Below are positions 26,621 through 39,129 of a stretch of 64,000 bases of DNA, one piece after another. The position numbers and the translations under genes are program-made. Below the pieces are notes generated by a model that ran no database searches, was not told the origin of the DNA, and saw nothing but the letters and a program-made list of their open reading frames with translations. Location: contig OX352772.1 of assembly GCA_947095535.1 (NCBI GenBank), positions 38,149,445-38,213,444 on the forward strand, written 5' to 3'. The DNA is from Poecilobothrus nobilitatus (lineage: Eukaryota; Arthropoda; Insecta; Diptera; Dolichopodidae). Numbering within the stretch: position 1 is the first letter of the stretch; each line of letters starts with the position of its first letter.

Positions 26621-27460
26621 AAATATTTATGGGGTATTGTATCCATAATACTTTCAGCACTCTTCGATATACCCATCACTTAAAACTTTCTATTCATTTT
26701 CTGTCTGCCTGCTTCAATGTTCACATTTCAGCGCATATGTAAAAAATTTAAATTTAAGAAAAATCTTAGACAATTATTTTTTCCACTTATGAGGCAATCT
26801 ACACTTATGCATACTTAAATACATAATTTATATATATACATATAATTTATATATACGTATATAATTATTTTCTAGTTTAAAGTTTTATTTTAACCTTCAA
26901 TGCTAGAAGCTATAATCTAAAATTTAATTTCCTACCACTCCTTTATTCTCTTGCCCTCTACTCTAACTCAAATCATCTTAAAGATTTATTTTGTTTAAAA
27001 TTTTTTTTTGTTTTTTTTTTCAAGTTTTTTTATAAGCTGAGTCATTTTTAATTTCATTTTAAATACAATTTTTTTTTTTTTTTCTTTTAAATTTCAAAAC
27101 TAATATTAAATTGCCTAAAACTATTTATTAATACTAAAAAAATTGCAAAAAAAAATAAAAATTAAAAAATTTAAATTATTCAAGTCATAAAGTCATAATT
27201 AAAAAAGTTTAACTAAAAATTTTATAATATAAATTTTTACGTAAAAAATTTCAAATTTTTTTTAAATTTATATTAGAAATAAAGATTTTAATATTATACA
27301 ATTTTTTTTTCGTTTGTAATATATAAAAATATTAAAGTAAAATGACCTCATTTGAGAGGAAGTTATAAGTTACTAAATATAAAAGTTCTGGACTTTAAAC
27401 TTTTTTTTATTCTGAAATCAATTAAGAATAAAATTTTTCGAAGATATTGAAAAAAATATG

Positions 27461-27730
27461 CAGTCAATGGTGAACTGGTTAAGACACCGACCTTTCATTT
27501 GAAGGGCCTCTGGTTCAAAGCTCAACTAGGTCAAACAGACTCATAATATAATTAAATAAAAATAAAATAATTCTTGTATAAGATAATAGATGTCGCATAA
27601 ATAAAAATATTTACTAGTCAATAGCTACAGCCGAGTAATCACGTGAAACAAATACGATTCCAGAAACTGAAGCTTAGTTAAATATGAATAATAAATGACA
27701 TAGTGGATGCACCCCCTGTGTTCATTATAG
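27461..27730 (+). mobile_element. tRNA-derived SINE, family C relative
   Basis: Head CAATGGTGAACTGGTTAAGACACCGACC and B-box-like TGGTTCAAAGCTC (from 27511). The body contains AATTCTTGTATAAGATAATAGATGTCG, shared with the fragment at 41395. The end is near GTGGATGCACCCC. Confidence 0.65.
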
Positions 27731-28345
27731 GAGAAGGAAGAAAAAAAAAATAGAAAAAAATTATAACGATTTGCTTCTCTTTATGACAATACAGAATATA
27801 TAAGAAGTACTTTAATACGTTACGTAATTTACGTTTATACTTCAATAAACGACGTAAATCGGGGTTTTAATAAATAATATACTTTTTTTATAGAACTTAA
27901 GTTAAGATAAAGTTAAGACAATCAAGCTCAACTTACGCGATACTAATATATTCTCCATTGAAGATGACCGAGTAGTAGAGACATTGTATATCTCTTTAGT
28001 TTCGTAAAGTTCTCAAGGTTGGATGTTACATATTTAATTATTATTTAAATTTTTTTTTTTTTGTTAATTTACAAATGGCTTTAAAAAACTTTCATATTTT
28101 TAATACTATGTTTTTTTTGAATTAATAAATTAATCAAAAATTTAAAATTATTTTCTTCGAATTCAACTGATTTGCCTAACATACACAAATACTGCTACAG
28201 AACTGAAAATTATCAACGTTTGCCCTAAATATCTTAAACTACATGATATTAATTTTATTAAAAAATTTAATTAATTAATGATAAGTTTATAAGTTTTTAA
28301 ATCTAATTTAATTGTTTTTTTTTTTGGATTTTTATTTACTTTCAG

Positions 28346-28592
28346 ACAATTCATAGTGCCGATTTAGTTATAGAAATACCTGGTAATTTAGGACAAGATG
28401 ATTCCTATTATCGTTTAGATTATAGTCCACCATATGGTAGACCAGAACCAAATACAACTATATCATCACGTGATGTTGGTGATGAAATTCAATTTTCAAA
28501 TGGTTTACCAGGTACAACATATAATTTTTGGTTATTTTATACAAATTCAACACATCCTGATTGGTTGACGTGGACAGTAACAATAACAACTG
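28346..28592 (+). CDS. Ptp10D: Receptor-type protein tyrosine phosphatase (Ptp10D/Ptp4E type), N-terminal ectodomain exon
   Basis: Internal coding exon of 247 bases. A pyrimidine-rich stretch ending TTTACTTTCAG precedes it and the donor is G|GTATGT. It reads 82 codons in frame 0 plus one base, so it leaves phase 1. The translation starts [20 protein letters not shown] and ends [11 protein letters not shown], very close to the mature N-terminus of Drosophila Ptp10D. The L-PGT-Y-F-L pattern (about residues 54-63) is the end of a fibronectin III-like fold. N-glycosylation sequons are NTT (residue 36) and NST (67). Because the exon opens just before the conserved ADLVIEIPG, the start codon and signal peptide must lie in an upstream exon that I could not find. 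In flies this receptor acts at the surface of neurons and tracheal cells in axon guidance and tube growth (family knowledge). Codons mostly end in A or T. Ptp10D versus its paralogue Ptp4E cannot be decided here. Confidence 0.95.
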
Positions 28593-29659
28593 GTATGTAT
28601 TATAATTTACTTTTAAATATTTTATACATATACAAATTAAGTAAAAATCTTAAGTAAAATTAAAATTTTTAAGTTAAGATTTTATCTGAATTTGAATGAA
28701 ATTTTGATGGAAATTGAATTGTAGCTATAAAAAATTTAATTATAAATTCTACAAAAAAAAAAAATACACTTTGCTCATTATTCAAATTTCTTAACTTCCT
28801 TTCATTTCATTTATGGTAAAACCATACTTTTTAAATTATTAATTAGTAGCTTTAGTTAACCATTTTATTTATACCTACTGCTTTTAATAATCTAATTTTT
28901 TTTTTTATAACCCTTTATACTTTTCTTTTCTTTTCTAAAAATTTTCTTGAATTTCAATTTCCATATTTTAGATTTTTGCATAAAATTTTGTTTTTCTTCA
29001 AAGAATTTAAAAAAAAAAAAACAAAAACTGAAGAATTTTTTTAACTTTAAAATTTTTAAAAAAGCAAATTTTGACTTCTTTTAAAAAGGTTTAAAACATT
29101 TTCAAATTTCAATCAAATACCGTCACTTGAACTCTTTAAATTTCCGTATCTTTTTATTCTTTATTTGTCTTTTGCTGTCACAACCCTTCTTTTTAATAAA
29201 TAATATTCAAAAATCAAGTATAAAGTCCTTTTTTATTTTTGTCAAAGCTAAAATGTGTTTTGACACTTAAAAACTGTACTAAACCCAATAAATCAAAATT
29301 AAGATGCAAATCAACCCAACTTCACTTTATTTGTTCCACCCTTTTAATTTTAAAGAGATTTTTTTTTTTTTCCTTAAAAATCTTTTAAACAAATAAATGT
29401 TTTCTGTTTTATTAAAAATATAAACCATGTATTATTTGATGAAGTAAATTGCTATGCTCAATTAATGACAAAGACAGCCATTGTTAATCCTTTACATTTC
29501 AGTAATATTTAAGAAAAATTGAGAAATTGTTCAAAATCTAAAGAATTGTAAATAGACTTAGAAATCTGTTTAATTGAAAGTTGAAAAGATTTATATTCAG
29601 TAATTTTAAAAATTTTTATAAAAATTAATTTAAGTATTTGAAAAATCGGAGTTGTCTAG

Positions 29660-29730
29660 ACAATTCAACACTACATGCGTATTGAAGGGTCCAGCCGTGT
29701 TGAAGAACAAAACATTCCTAAAATAACATT
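29660..29730. repeat. Short relative of the 38.1-kb tandem repeat
   Basis: CAATTCAACACTACATGCGTATTGAAGGGTCC with the same terminal phrase as the repeat at 38088-38250. Confidence 0.6.
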
Positions 29731-30808
29731 CGATTTTCTTTGCAAAATAAAAGTATGAAATTTTAAGAAAATATCAAAGCCCTTTTTTTATAATAACTAT
29801 TAGACCATTAGTTAAATACAACTTTTAGACAGACTATTTAAAATTACAATCTATCTGATGAGTTTTTTAATTTTATAAATAACAACTTACATTTATGCCA
29901 TGTAATTGAAACTAGACAGAATATAAGTACATATAATCTTTTTCAACCAACGAAATGTTTTTCCAAATTAAAGTCATCTGTCATCAATTTTAATTATTAC
30001 TTTCTTAGCATTCAATTTCCCATATCCCTATTACTATAATTTCGAAAATCCCATAATCCTTTAGGTTGCTTACCCCTGTTTATGTTATTCTATACGTTTT
30101 TATAAAAAAATTTTTTTTATCTTTTTCTAAGCTTTTGTTCTTTATGCGTCCCAATTAATTTAATACCAAGAAACTTCTTCAATTAGTCTTAAGATTCAAG
30201 GAATGAAAATTCATAATATACAATCAAGAAAAAGGGATAAAACAGTTTTTTAAAGTTTTTATCCAATCAATTTAAGTTGAAATTATAGTAACAATTTTAA
30301 GATAAATGCAGTATCATTCAAAATTATCATCATCATCCAGTAGGACGTGACTTTTTAACAGGAATTATGCTATATATCTCAAAATTAAATTGAATGCACT
30401 TCATTTAACACAAGACAAATATTCAAGTCTTTACATATTTATAAAAATGCAATTATGCTATATTGATTTGACAGTTTTTTTTTCTTACAATTGAACGGTA
30501 GAAGTTGAAGTTTAAGGACAATATTATTTCAAAGAAAATGAATTAAAAAAAAATTGATTTTGTTAATTAAAGTTTAAGAAACATATATTGTTTGATGAAA
30601 TATAAAAACCCTTTAGAATCTTGTCAATTAAATTATTGCATTTTGAAATTTAAAAACAAATTTTTTATGGTTAGAGGGTAGGTGAGACTCATCGAAATAC
30701 ACTATAGAGGAGTGGAATAAATGCGAGCGGGCAACAAATTGGACTTGAACCCACTAAACAGCAATTCCTTCTTTTTGACAAAACAGTTGATTATATAACG
30801 TTTTATAC

Positions 30809-31430
30809 TCATGTACATATACGGAAGTTGAGATAGGGAATCAAAATTGATTTCTCATTGGCGGGCATATTGTGAACAAAGTTTTTAATGCTCACCTTAT
30901 ATCTTTGCTCGTTGTATATAACATCATCGCTAATTCTATACAATCACAGAATTTGTATTGTACTATACATAGGGGTAGGCAACACTTTTTTCTCTTTGGT
31001 TTGCTTTCAGAGGAGGCATCAAACTTATAATTTCGTTAGAACAAAAATTCCTATAAGGTACTTATAAAACGGGTTAGACGAGTCAGGCTAAGTGGAAAGA
31101 GCGTTAAGGTGATATCAAGATTGTTTATTAGACGCATTGGTCTGTTTTGCACTTTATCGTAAAATTCCAACGCTGTTTTGGAAACACCCGTCCAACTATG
31201 TGCATTATACACATTCTTTGGTCTTTTATATGTTTTATAGATGTTTAGAAGATCAGAAGATAAACAGAAGGTTTTATAGCTCCGTCTTTAGCTATACCAA
31301 AAATATGGTTGGTGCAACTTATCTTTTCATCTAGCTTCATGTCCAAGACGTTGAGTTTGCCAGCGTGTTGCAGAACCTCCGCTTAAAAATTTAAGGTGGG
31401 GATCGAAGGGGTTTTTTTCTTCGAGAGACT
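30809..31430 (-). pseudogene. Non-LTR retrotransposon ORF2 3' part (CR1/Jockey-like)
   Basis: The minus strand reads, in shifting frames, KLNVLDMKLDEKISCTNHIF, then SWTGVSKTALEFYDKVQNRP, then MRLINNLDITLTLFPLSLTR, the stretch after the reverse transcriptase thumb in CR1/Jockey-like elements (LDKVQNRAIRLI and HRR regions). The 3' part (NMPANEKSILIPYLNF) matches the copy at 54026 at the nucleotide level. Several stops and frameshifts; certainly inactive. Confidence 0.75.
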
Positions 31431-33599
31431 AGACAACATTTAGTTTTCTTAGAGTTAAAATCGACCCTGTTGATTTGTCTCCAATTTAAAATAAATTTAT
31501 AGTTATGAATTTACAAAGACAATTAAATACGTTACAGTAATAGATATCTTCAAATTAAACTGGCTTGACTCATTATAATTTTATAATTACTTTTTAATTT
31601 AACATAACTACTTTCCATTATTATAAAGGTCATGTTCTAGCGATTTATTATATTTATTAAAAAAAAAAAATCGTTACAACATTACTAAGTTTTTTTAGAG
31701 CGGAAAATATTTAAAATAGAGCACATTATAATAATAATTTTTAAATGAATAACAAAACAACCATAAACTTCAAAATGATTGTAATGGTTATGAATTTTTT
31801 TTGAATTATTCAAAGTTATTTTTCTTTTCAGTTCTTAACCATAAACATATTTTAATAATATGTGCATACTTAAATATAAATTCTTACATATCTTATGTAA
31901 CTGACTTCAAGTGAAAAGCGTGCAAGGATTCAATCAATTTTTTTCTTTTGTACAATAAATAAATAAAACTAAAAAAGAAAAGAAATAATAAAATAGACAT
32001 TATTTATAAAACTTGATAGTCTCTGACTTTTTATGCAAATTTCATTTTAGTTTTATTTATGAAAAAAAAATTTAAATAATTTCCCCCACAAATATGCAAT
32101 TTTAAGAAAAATATTTGTTTTTTTTGCCTCTTTCCGTGCACTGTGTTTTAAAAAATGCGAAAAATTTTTAAGATATTTAACAATAATAAAAATCAACTTT
32201 AAAAACTTCAAAGTTTAATCAAAAGTTTAGAATCAGGGAAAGGAAGACTTAATTGTAAATAAATGCTATATTCTGCTAAGAGTAATTTACTTTTTGAATT
32301 TTGAAATGTTTTTTTCTTCAATTTTCCGAATTATAAATACCTACATTAAAATGTTTTTCTACTATAATATATTCAAGGTCTTAAATATCATTCAGAACGA
32401 AGAATTCTACACAAATAAGCAATTGGACTAAAAAGAAAATTATTTACAAATCAAAAGATAAATTCTTTTTAAAATAACAAAAAGTCCAAAAAAAAAAAAT
32501 TTTTTATTAAAACTTTTGCTATTTTCTTTTCTTTAAAATTTGCATACACAAAAATACCAAAAAATTATTAATAAATTCTGTATTTGTATGGTTTATCCTT
32601 AACCCCATATCAAAACTTAGGCTCGACATAATTTGTAGGCCAAATTTTTTTTTTTCCCTTTTTTTATTAAAATTTTTGTTTCTTCAGAAAAAAAAACACA
32701 ACCTTTTTTTTTCATAATAGATATTTATAGTAAGCGTTATAAGATTTTCTTTTATGTATAGAACACCATATTAAATGGATTCTAAGAATTTTTTTAAATT
32801 TATATATAAATTTTCAAAAACAAAAAATGTTAACGATCGAATAAGACTTTCAAGGACATCCCACTTATTTTATATATTATATAAAATAACTTGGCGTATT
32901 ATTTTTATAATGTACGTGAATTCTTCAGAATTAAAATAAAATGACATAATAATAAAAAGAATTTTTATATATTTTGTTTTTTTTTTTTTTTAAATTTAAT
33001 CTAAATAACAAATATTGACTTTCATGTTGAAAAATTTTTTATTTTATTAAGAATTTTTGGTACATATTTATTTACATATCTTTATTAGAAGTCATATACA
33101 AATATTTAATTGCAAGTTATTATGAATGTTAATATTTAATATTCTTCCATCGCTATCTTATAGTTATTTAAATCTTAGAAAATTATTCTTTCATCTCTTT
33201 TTATATTTTCTTTTGTTTAAGTTTTCTTTTCTTTTACCGAAAAAAAAATACATTTAATTAACCGCCAAATATTAAATATGTATTTGAAAAGAAGTATTTC
33301 TTCTTTGTTTTGTTTTTGACATCGTAACTCATTTTGGGAAAATGAAAGAAAATTTAACAAAATAATAAGGATATGTGGTTGTTAAAATTGAATTTATATA
33401 CAAAGGGTGGTATTTATTCCTTCTTTTAGCTTAAAAACTCTGAAATAAAAAAAATGTACAGTGAAATTCGCTTAGGTAGCATAATTGTCAAGAAAAAGGA
33501 TGTAATCAGACTTTCAAGGTTTAATTATTTAAATATATATGTATATTTTTTTAATGAAAAAATTCCTTTATTTCGAGTTTTTTAATTAAGGAAACTGTA

Positions 33600-34350
33600 A
33601 AATTTCTGAGAAATTATTTAACAAATCATCAACAATATGTACAAGTTGGAAAACCATAAAAATAAAATTTAGTTTTTAAAACATGGTGTTCCTCAATTTT
33701 CTATTCTTAAACTCTTATTATTTATTATATTTATCAGTGATATATTCGATCTCTCCCTAAACGGGGCACTAATTTTATATACTGATGACGCTTTATTATT
33801 GTTCAGTGAAAACTTACTTTAATCTTCACTTCCTCCCTTCCTTTTTCCTTTATAATACCCTTCATTTCAGTATTATATATGGAAAGATGAATATTACCCA
33901 AGAATACTTTATAAAACATTTAGTTTGCGCAAATACACTTGTGATTACTTTACTTAAACTCAATATGGTCAGCATTCCGGTTCAGCATTCAAAATGGTGC
34001 AGCAAAATAAAGCATTGAAATCGATTAACAGATTACCCTTATTAACTCTATCTATTGAACTCTATAACAATTAAAAAATTCTTTTACTCAATTCGTTGAG
34101 AATTTACGAAATATGTATACTGTGTCACAAATTGGTACATAACAAGATAAAATCCGGCATTTGGTTATCCAAAATTTCCAATGTACATTTTCATAATACC
34201 AGGAGTAGCAACAAATTGTCTAATTCAAATTTCCCACCTAATACAATTATTTGTTTGATCATTACAATAAATTATCGTCAATTTCATTCCAGTTTTCAAA
34301 AGAGAGCTGAGAAAATCACTTATAACACATTAGGTTCAATAATGTTTTAA
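33600..34350 (+). pseudogene. Non-LTR retrotransposon reverse transcriptase remnant (CR1/L2-like)
   Basis: Reads KHGVPQFSILKLLLFIIFIS, DIFDLSLNGALILYTDDALL, then QNKALKSINRLPLLTLSIEL, LRIYEICILCHKLVHNKIKS and HNTRSSNKL. These match reverse transcriptase motifs 4 (GVPQGS.LGPLLF, here GVPQFS.LKLLLF) and 5 (Y.DD box, here YTDD) and the C-terminal Y.LR..EI....K..HN and HNTRS segment of CR1/L2-like elements. Stops between the blocks show it is dead. Different family from the copies at 45.6 and 48 kb. Confidence 0.75.
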
Positions 34351-36696
34351 CTAAAGGTAGATTGTATATAAAACTTTAACATAATTATTTAAATCTATTA
34401 TATTAATTTTGATTTTTAAAAATGTTTTCTTTAAAAAGAAGAATTCTCCACAAAAAAAAAGGAATTTACATCGAGGCAAAGGCAAACTTACATCGAAATT
34501 GTGTTAAAATCTTTAAAAATTCAATTGTTACATAACCAATGCATTAAAAAATAAAATATATTAATAAAAGTTAATTTTGGTTTTAAATATCATAGTTTAA
34601 AATTTCTCTACTTCATTTAATTTATAACTATGGTATTGGCTTATAAAACGCTACGAATACGTTATCAGCAATTCTTTTACAAAATTAATTTAAAATTATT
34701 TTTCTATTTAAAATTAAATTGATGAACTCTGGATTTCTCTTCAAAATTGTCAAATAAATCTTTCAACTTTTATTAAAACATTTCCATGACAGTAAAAAAA
34801 TTTTAATGAAAGCAAAAATCATTTTTTTTTTTTCGCCGACGCATTTTCGCTTTGCTTTACAATGTTACAACAATTTTTTTATAAATCACTCAATTTAAAT
34901 TTTCTGAATTAAAATAAATTTTCTTTTTATCATTGTAATACAAAAACTTACTAAAAAAAAATTGTTATAAAAATAATTTGAATTTATTAATAGGTACAGT
35001 AAGTGCCTAAAAATCAACTAAAATTTAAGATTTTCAAGAATTTTGATTTAAAATTTTGATTTTACACTACGCCCAACTATAACAGTCATTAGCTAATAGC
35101 TGTAATATGAATATTCGATAAGTTTTCGATATGATTATATATGATATAAATAGTCATAACTCATAAATCATAACAAATCATAACACATCATTTGAAAAAT
35201 CTCATATTCATATGCGTAATCTCAATCATATCTCATATGATTAGATGCGATTTTTACGCTTTTTCACATATACTATAATGACTTGACAAATGTTTTTTAA
35301 ATGTTAACGAATGATTGGTATGATTATTATAGTTAGCTATATGAAATGTCATGCAAACATACAAAATCATATAATATCTATTGGTAATAAAAAATAATTG
35401 GTTTATGGGTTATAAAATGTCAAAGCAAAAAATTAAACCAAACTACTTGATGTCATACTGAACAGAAAAGTTGTTTGGTTTTTCGATTTAGGTATACCTA
35501 CAAAAATTATTAAATTAAACCTGCTAAATGTCTTAAAATCTACAGACTTAAAAATAATATTTCATATTAAACATATTCACTTGTTAAAGTTTGATTTGAA
35601 AGTGGGTATGGTTTGAACACTACCTATATAGGAATGTCGTGATCCGTGATCCGTGAGGGTCCTTTGAATGACTTTCGATGTATTCCACCGTCTCTCGTAA
35701 AAAAGAACTCTAAAAAAAATTTAGAGTCTCCAAGTCTTGGGCAACGTTCAATGAGAAATTCTTGAAAAAAAATTATAAATTGATGACTAGTCAAAACCCT
35801 AAGTATAAGCTAAGTATAAGCATTCCTAAAATTATAATAGCTTGTTGTAGACGCTTAATAATTAGCAAATCTGGACATTCAAATCTAATCAATATAATAA
35901 AATAAAAAATGCAAAAGTAATGCTTCCATAATGTTATATGAGCAATAACTTTTAAAAATTAATCGGAAATGTTTACTTAATGTCAATCCATATTCAATTT
36001 TTACATGACTTTTACTTATTTTTTGATAAAAACACTTTTTGTTTTTTTACTAAATTTTGATTCGAAAAATTTCCAAATTTTAACACTTTCTTTTGTTTAT
36101 TTTACTAACAAAAAAAAAAAACTTTTTTAAATGAAATTCCAATTAAATTTGAACTAAAATTTAAAAAATAAAAGTTCAAAAAAATCGTGATCGTCGAAAT
36201 CGATTTTGCAACTTTTGCAATTTAATTTATTTTTTTTTTTTTGTAAATTTTATTGCGTTTTCAATGTTAAAAAGAAAAAAATTTTTTTAACATTTTATCA
36301 TCTGTTCTTCTTTTTCTTTTTCATATGCAAAAAAAAAAAAAACAACCACTTTACCATTCATATTTGATATCTCGTCTATTGGGAAGGATAGATCCAAAAA
36401 TAAGTGAAGGCAAAAAAAAAAAAAAAAATAGGAGGAAAAATTTTTATTATGTAAATTTTATTGAGAGAAATGACATTTATTCAAAACTATCAACGATTCA
36501 GTTTATTTTAAATTTGTTTTTACATATACATATAAAAATTTTTATATATGTATAAAATATATAAAATGAAATTTTACTTTAAAAATTTTTAACTTTAAAA
36601 CTTAAAATTAAGTAAAGTGGAAAATTTTTTTTAAATATTTTGAAAAATTAAAGTTTTATTAAAGTAAAATGTGCTGGAGAAAAATATTTGCATAAA

Positions 36697-37359
36697 ACTT
36701 CCGCTTAAAAGGGCTTACGAGTTATGAATATAATGTCATCATATAAAAGTACTTTATATCTCCAAGTTTCTTAACATTTTGAAGTATTTTACTTAAACCG
36801 TTATATTTTTCACAAAGACTAAATACAGAAAACAAAAAAGCAAAATAAATGTATGAGAAATGAAGTATGAAAATGTATTTTTAATTATGTAAAATTGTTG
36901 TTTCTATTTCGCAGTTGTGTCCTCTGGTGGGATTATTTGTCATTCCATATCATACTTATTATATACAGTTGAAAAAGGTGTAAAGAGACATTTCTAACAG
37001 TATAATAATAAATATAGCGTGTCTTGAAAATTTCACATGTATAGTGGTTTTTTGGAAAATTTAAATTTTTTTTTTGTTTTACCAAAATGTCCACTTTTAA
37101 CTGCGATATCTCAGAAATGGTAGCACCGATTAAAACGAAACAAGATGTATATTAAAGATAGTATTATGTTCTACAATACTGTATAATATTATAGAAAATG
37201 TGTTCGTGTATACTGTCGTAGAGGAAAAATGTAACGGTTTAAGCAAAATAGCATTCTTAAGCATTGGTTCTAAATAATAATATATTCGAAAACTTGGAGA
37301 TATAAAGTACCGTTAGGTTAAGACGTCATCTTAATAGATTGTAACCGCTTTGCAGAAGT
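36697..37359. mobile_element. Inverted-repeat element, about 0.66 kb
   Basis: A perfect 21-base inverted repeat, GTACTTTATATCTCCAAGTTT at 36749-36769 and its complement at 37290-37310, sits inside longer imperfect arms that begin ACTTCCGCTTAAAAG on the left and ACTTCTGCAAAGCGG on the opposite strand at the right. The flanks ATATTTGCAT and ATATTTATAC may be a decayed target duplication. No coding capacity. Confidence 0.65.
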
Positions 37360-37533
37360 ATATTTATACAAATATTTTACTTTTTATAAATGGTCATATT
37401 ATAAGCTATATTGAAATAGGCATTTATAGGCATATTATAGGCATTTTTGGATAAATGAGAACTTTTGCTTTGATATTTTAGTACAGCAAATAGCTATGTT
37501 AGATTTTATAAATGAGCCTTGAAATTACAGTAT

Positions 37534-37724
37534 GGAAACTCGGTGGCCTAGTAGATAAGAGCGTACAAAATACGCTGTAAACACCGAGGGAGTGTGGGTT
37601 CGAATCCCACACGCGTCGTAAGACTTATTCCACCTTACGACATTTGCAGCCACGGCTGAACAGGAAAGGCTGTGTAATTGCCTGACCACATTTATGTGGC
37701 AGAAACATGCATTAAAAAAAAAAA
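37534..37724 (+). mobile_element. tRNA-derived SINE, family A, full copy
   Basis: Perfect 8-base target duplication TACAGTAT at 37526-37533 and 37725-37732. The tRNA-like head has an A-box-like TGGCCTAGTAGATAAGA (37544-37560) and B box GGTTCGAATCC (37597-37607). The body ends in an A-tail. The RNA would fold as a chain of hairpins: CTCGGTG/CACCGAG (37539-37545 with 37582-37588), GTGTGGG/CCCACAC around the B box, GTCGTAAG/CTTACGAC (37615-37622 with 37634-37641), CAGCC/GGCTG, and CCACATTTATGTGG (37686-37699). Confidence 0.9.
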
Positions 37725-38087
37725 TACAGTATAGGTTATTGAAAAGCTTCTGATTATATTGAAATTCTTAAATTCTGGAATATATCAATTTCATTTTTAT
37801 TATTATTATGTTTAATTATTTACTTTTTATAAAATTTGATATAAATATGACACATAGATTTACTATTTTTGATTAGTTTTATGTATATGAAATTTTATAA
37901 AAAAATCTGTGAAGTATAAGACTAATTGAAGTTTTTCTTTCGTCAATGAAATTAAATAAAAAAAAACCAAAAATTTTTCAAAAATTTAATTAAACCACCA
38001 TTATATAAATTTTACTTGTTTTTAATAAAAGTTTTTAATTTTTAAAAATTTTTATATAAATATAAGACTAATCGAAAGTTTAAGCTA

Positions 38088-38250
38088 GGAAATTCTACAC
38101 TACTGCTTAGGTAATTCAACATTACTGAAGCCTACTGAGGAATCCAGTAGTGTTGAGAATTGGAACTTACTGAAGAATCTAGTATTGTTGACCACTGAAG
38201 CTTACTAAAGAATCCTGTAGTCTTGAAGGACAAAACACTTCTAAAATAAT
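38088..38250. repeat. Short tandem repeat also present at 29.66 kb
   Basis: Imperfect units around TTACTGAAGAATCTAGTATTGTTGA repeat about four times and end TTGAAGGACAAAACACTTCTAAAATAA. A shorter version at 29660-29730 ends TTGAAGAACAAAACATTCCTAAAATAA. Confidence 0.65.
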
Positions 38251-39129
38251 AAAAACAAAATAAAAAAATATTATAAATATACATAAGATTTCACGAAATT
38301 TAATTAATAAAATCTAGAACTTTTAAAAGCATAAATTTTTATAAATATACCATCTAATTTTTCTTTTGTTCTTTATAAAAACAACAAGCCATTTTTACAA
38401 AAGCAAAAAAATTTAAAAATGATTTCTGCAAAAAATAAAAAACAAATCGCTTCTAAAATCCACAACTTACAACAAGTGGGTTATTAAAGATCTAAATTTA
38501 AATGATTATTTTAAAATTATTCGTATATTATTTAAATACATTTTAATTTTTTATTAAATATTTCCCATTAAAAAAACTTATTTATATGTTACCTTATTAT
38601 TAAGGTCAAAATAAACCCCCTAGCGGGAAAAACAATAAGTAATCATTTTATTTTTTTTATAACTTTTATAATTTTTTATAATTTTTTGAATTGATAAATG
38701 ACGAAGAAAAAAAAAAAATAAAACAATAATTTTTAATTATAGCTCTTCATTATCTGCTGATTATTATAATATTAATTTTTATTTTAACAAAAAAAAAATT
38801 AATTATTATATTACATTGCATTTAAATTATAAATCAATGAATGCCAACACAATTGTCCGCCAATCTTTAACAAATGATGTCACGATTATTTTTATTATTA
38901 TTATATTATTATTATCTTTTGTTGGTCTACGCGATAAATTAATACCATAAACTATTGATTAAAGTACTGTACTGAAGATTTTATACATTTTTTTTTTTTT
39001 TTTTTTCAATTTTTTTAACACAATTTAATAAAAATAATAATTAATTATTGGTATCTTTTCATTTAATGACCGGAAATAAGTTTAATAAACTGCAGGAAAT
39101 AAAATAAAAACAAAAACAAAATATATTTT

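Larger units (their letters stand above)
1..28345 (+). other. Upstream intron or 5' flank of the Ptp10D-like gene
   Basis: Ends at the acceptor TTTCAG before the first visible exon. Since that exon lacks a start codon and signal peptide, at least its 3' part must be an intron. Whether the whole 28 kb is intron, or includes the promoter and 5' exon, cannot be told: a short signal-peptide exon is not recognisable by eye. Apart from the repeats listed separately, it is AT-rich sequence with homopolymer tracts. I see nothing supportable in about 1270-2380, 2900-4670, 5080-5820, 6620-7610, 8280-10080, 12300-14170, 18300-21080, 23100-26290 and 27740-28345 beyond small microsatellites. Confidence 0.8.

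Noticed and set aside
31085..31115. A-box-like GGCTAAGTGGAAAGAGCG, possible SINE or tRNA head
   Set aside because: No B box follows, and the minus strand here reads as reverse transcriptase tail, which explains the sequence.
37534..37620. Possible functional tRNA gene (A and B boxes present)
   Set aside because: No cloverleaf: the 5' stem pairs with the segment before the T-arm, the body continues for 100 more bases to an A-tail, and a perfect target duplication flanks the whole unit. It is a SINE.
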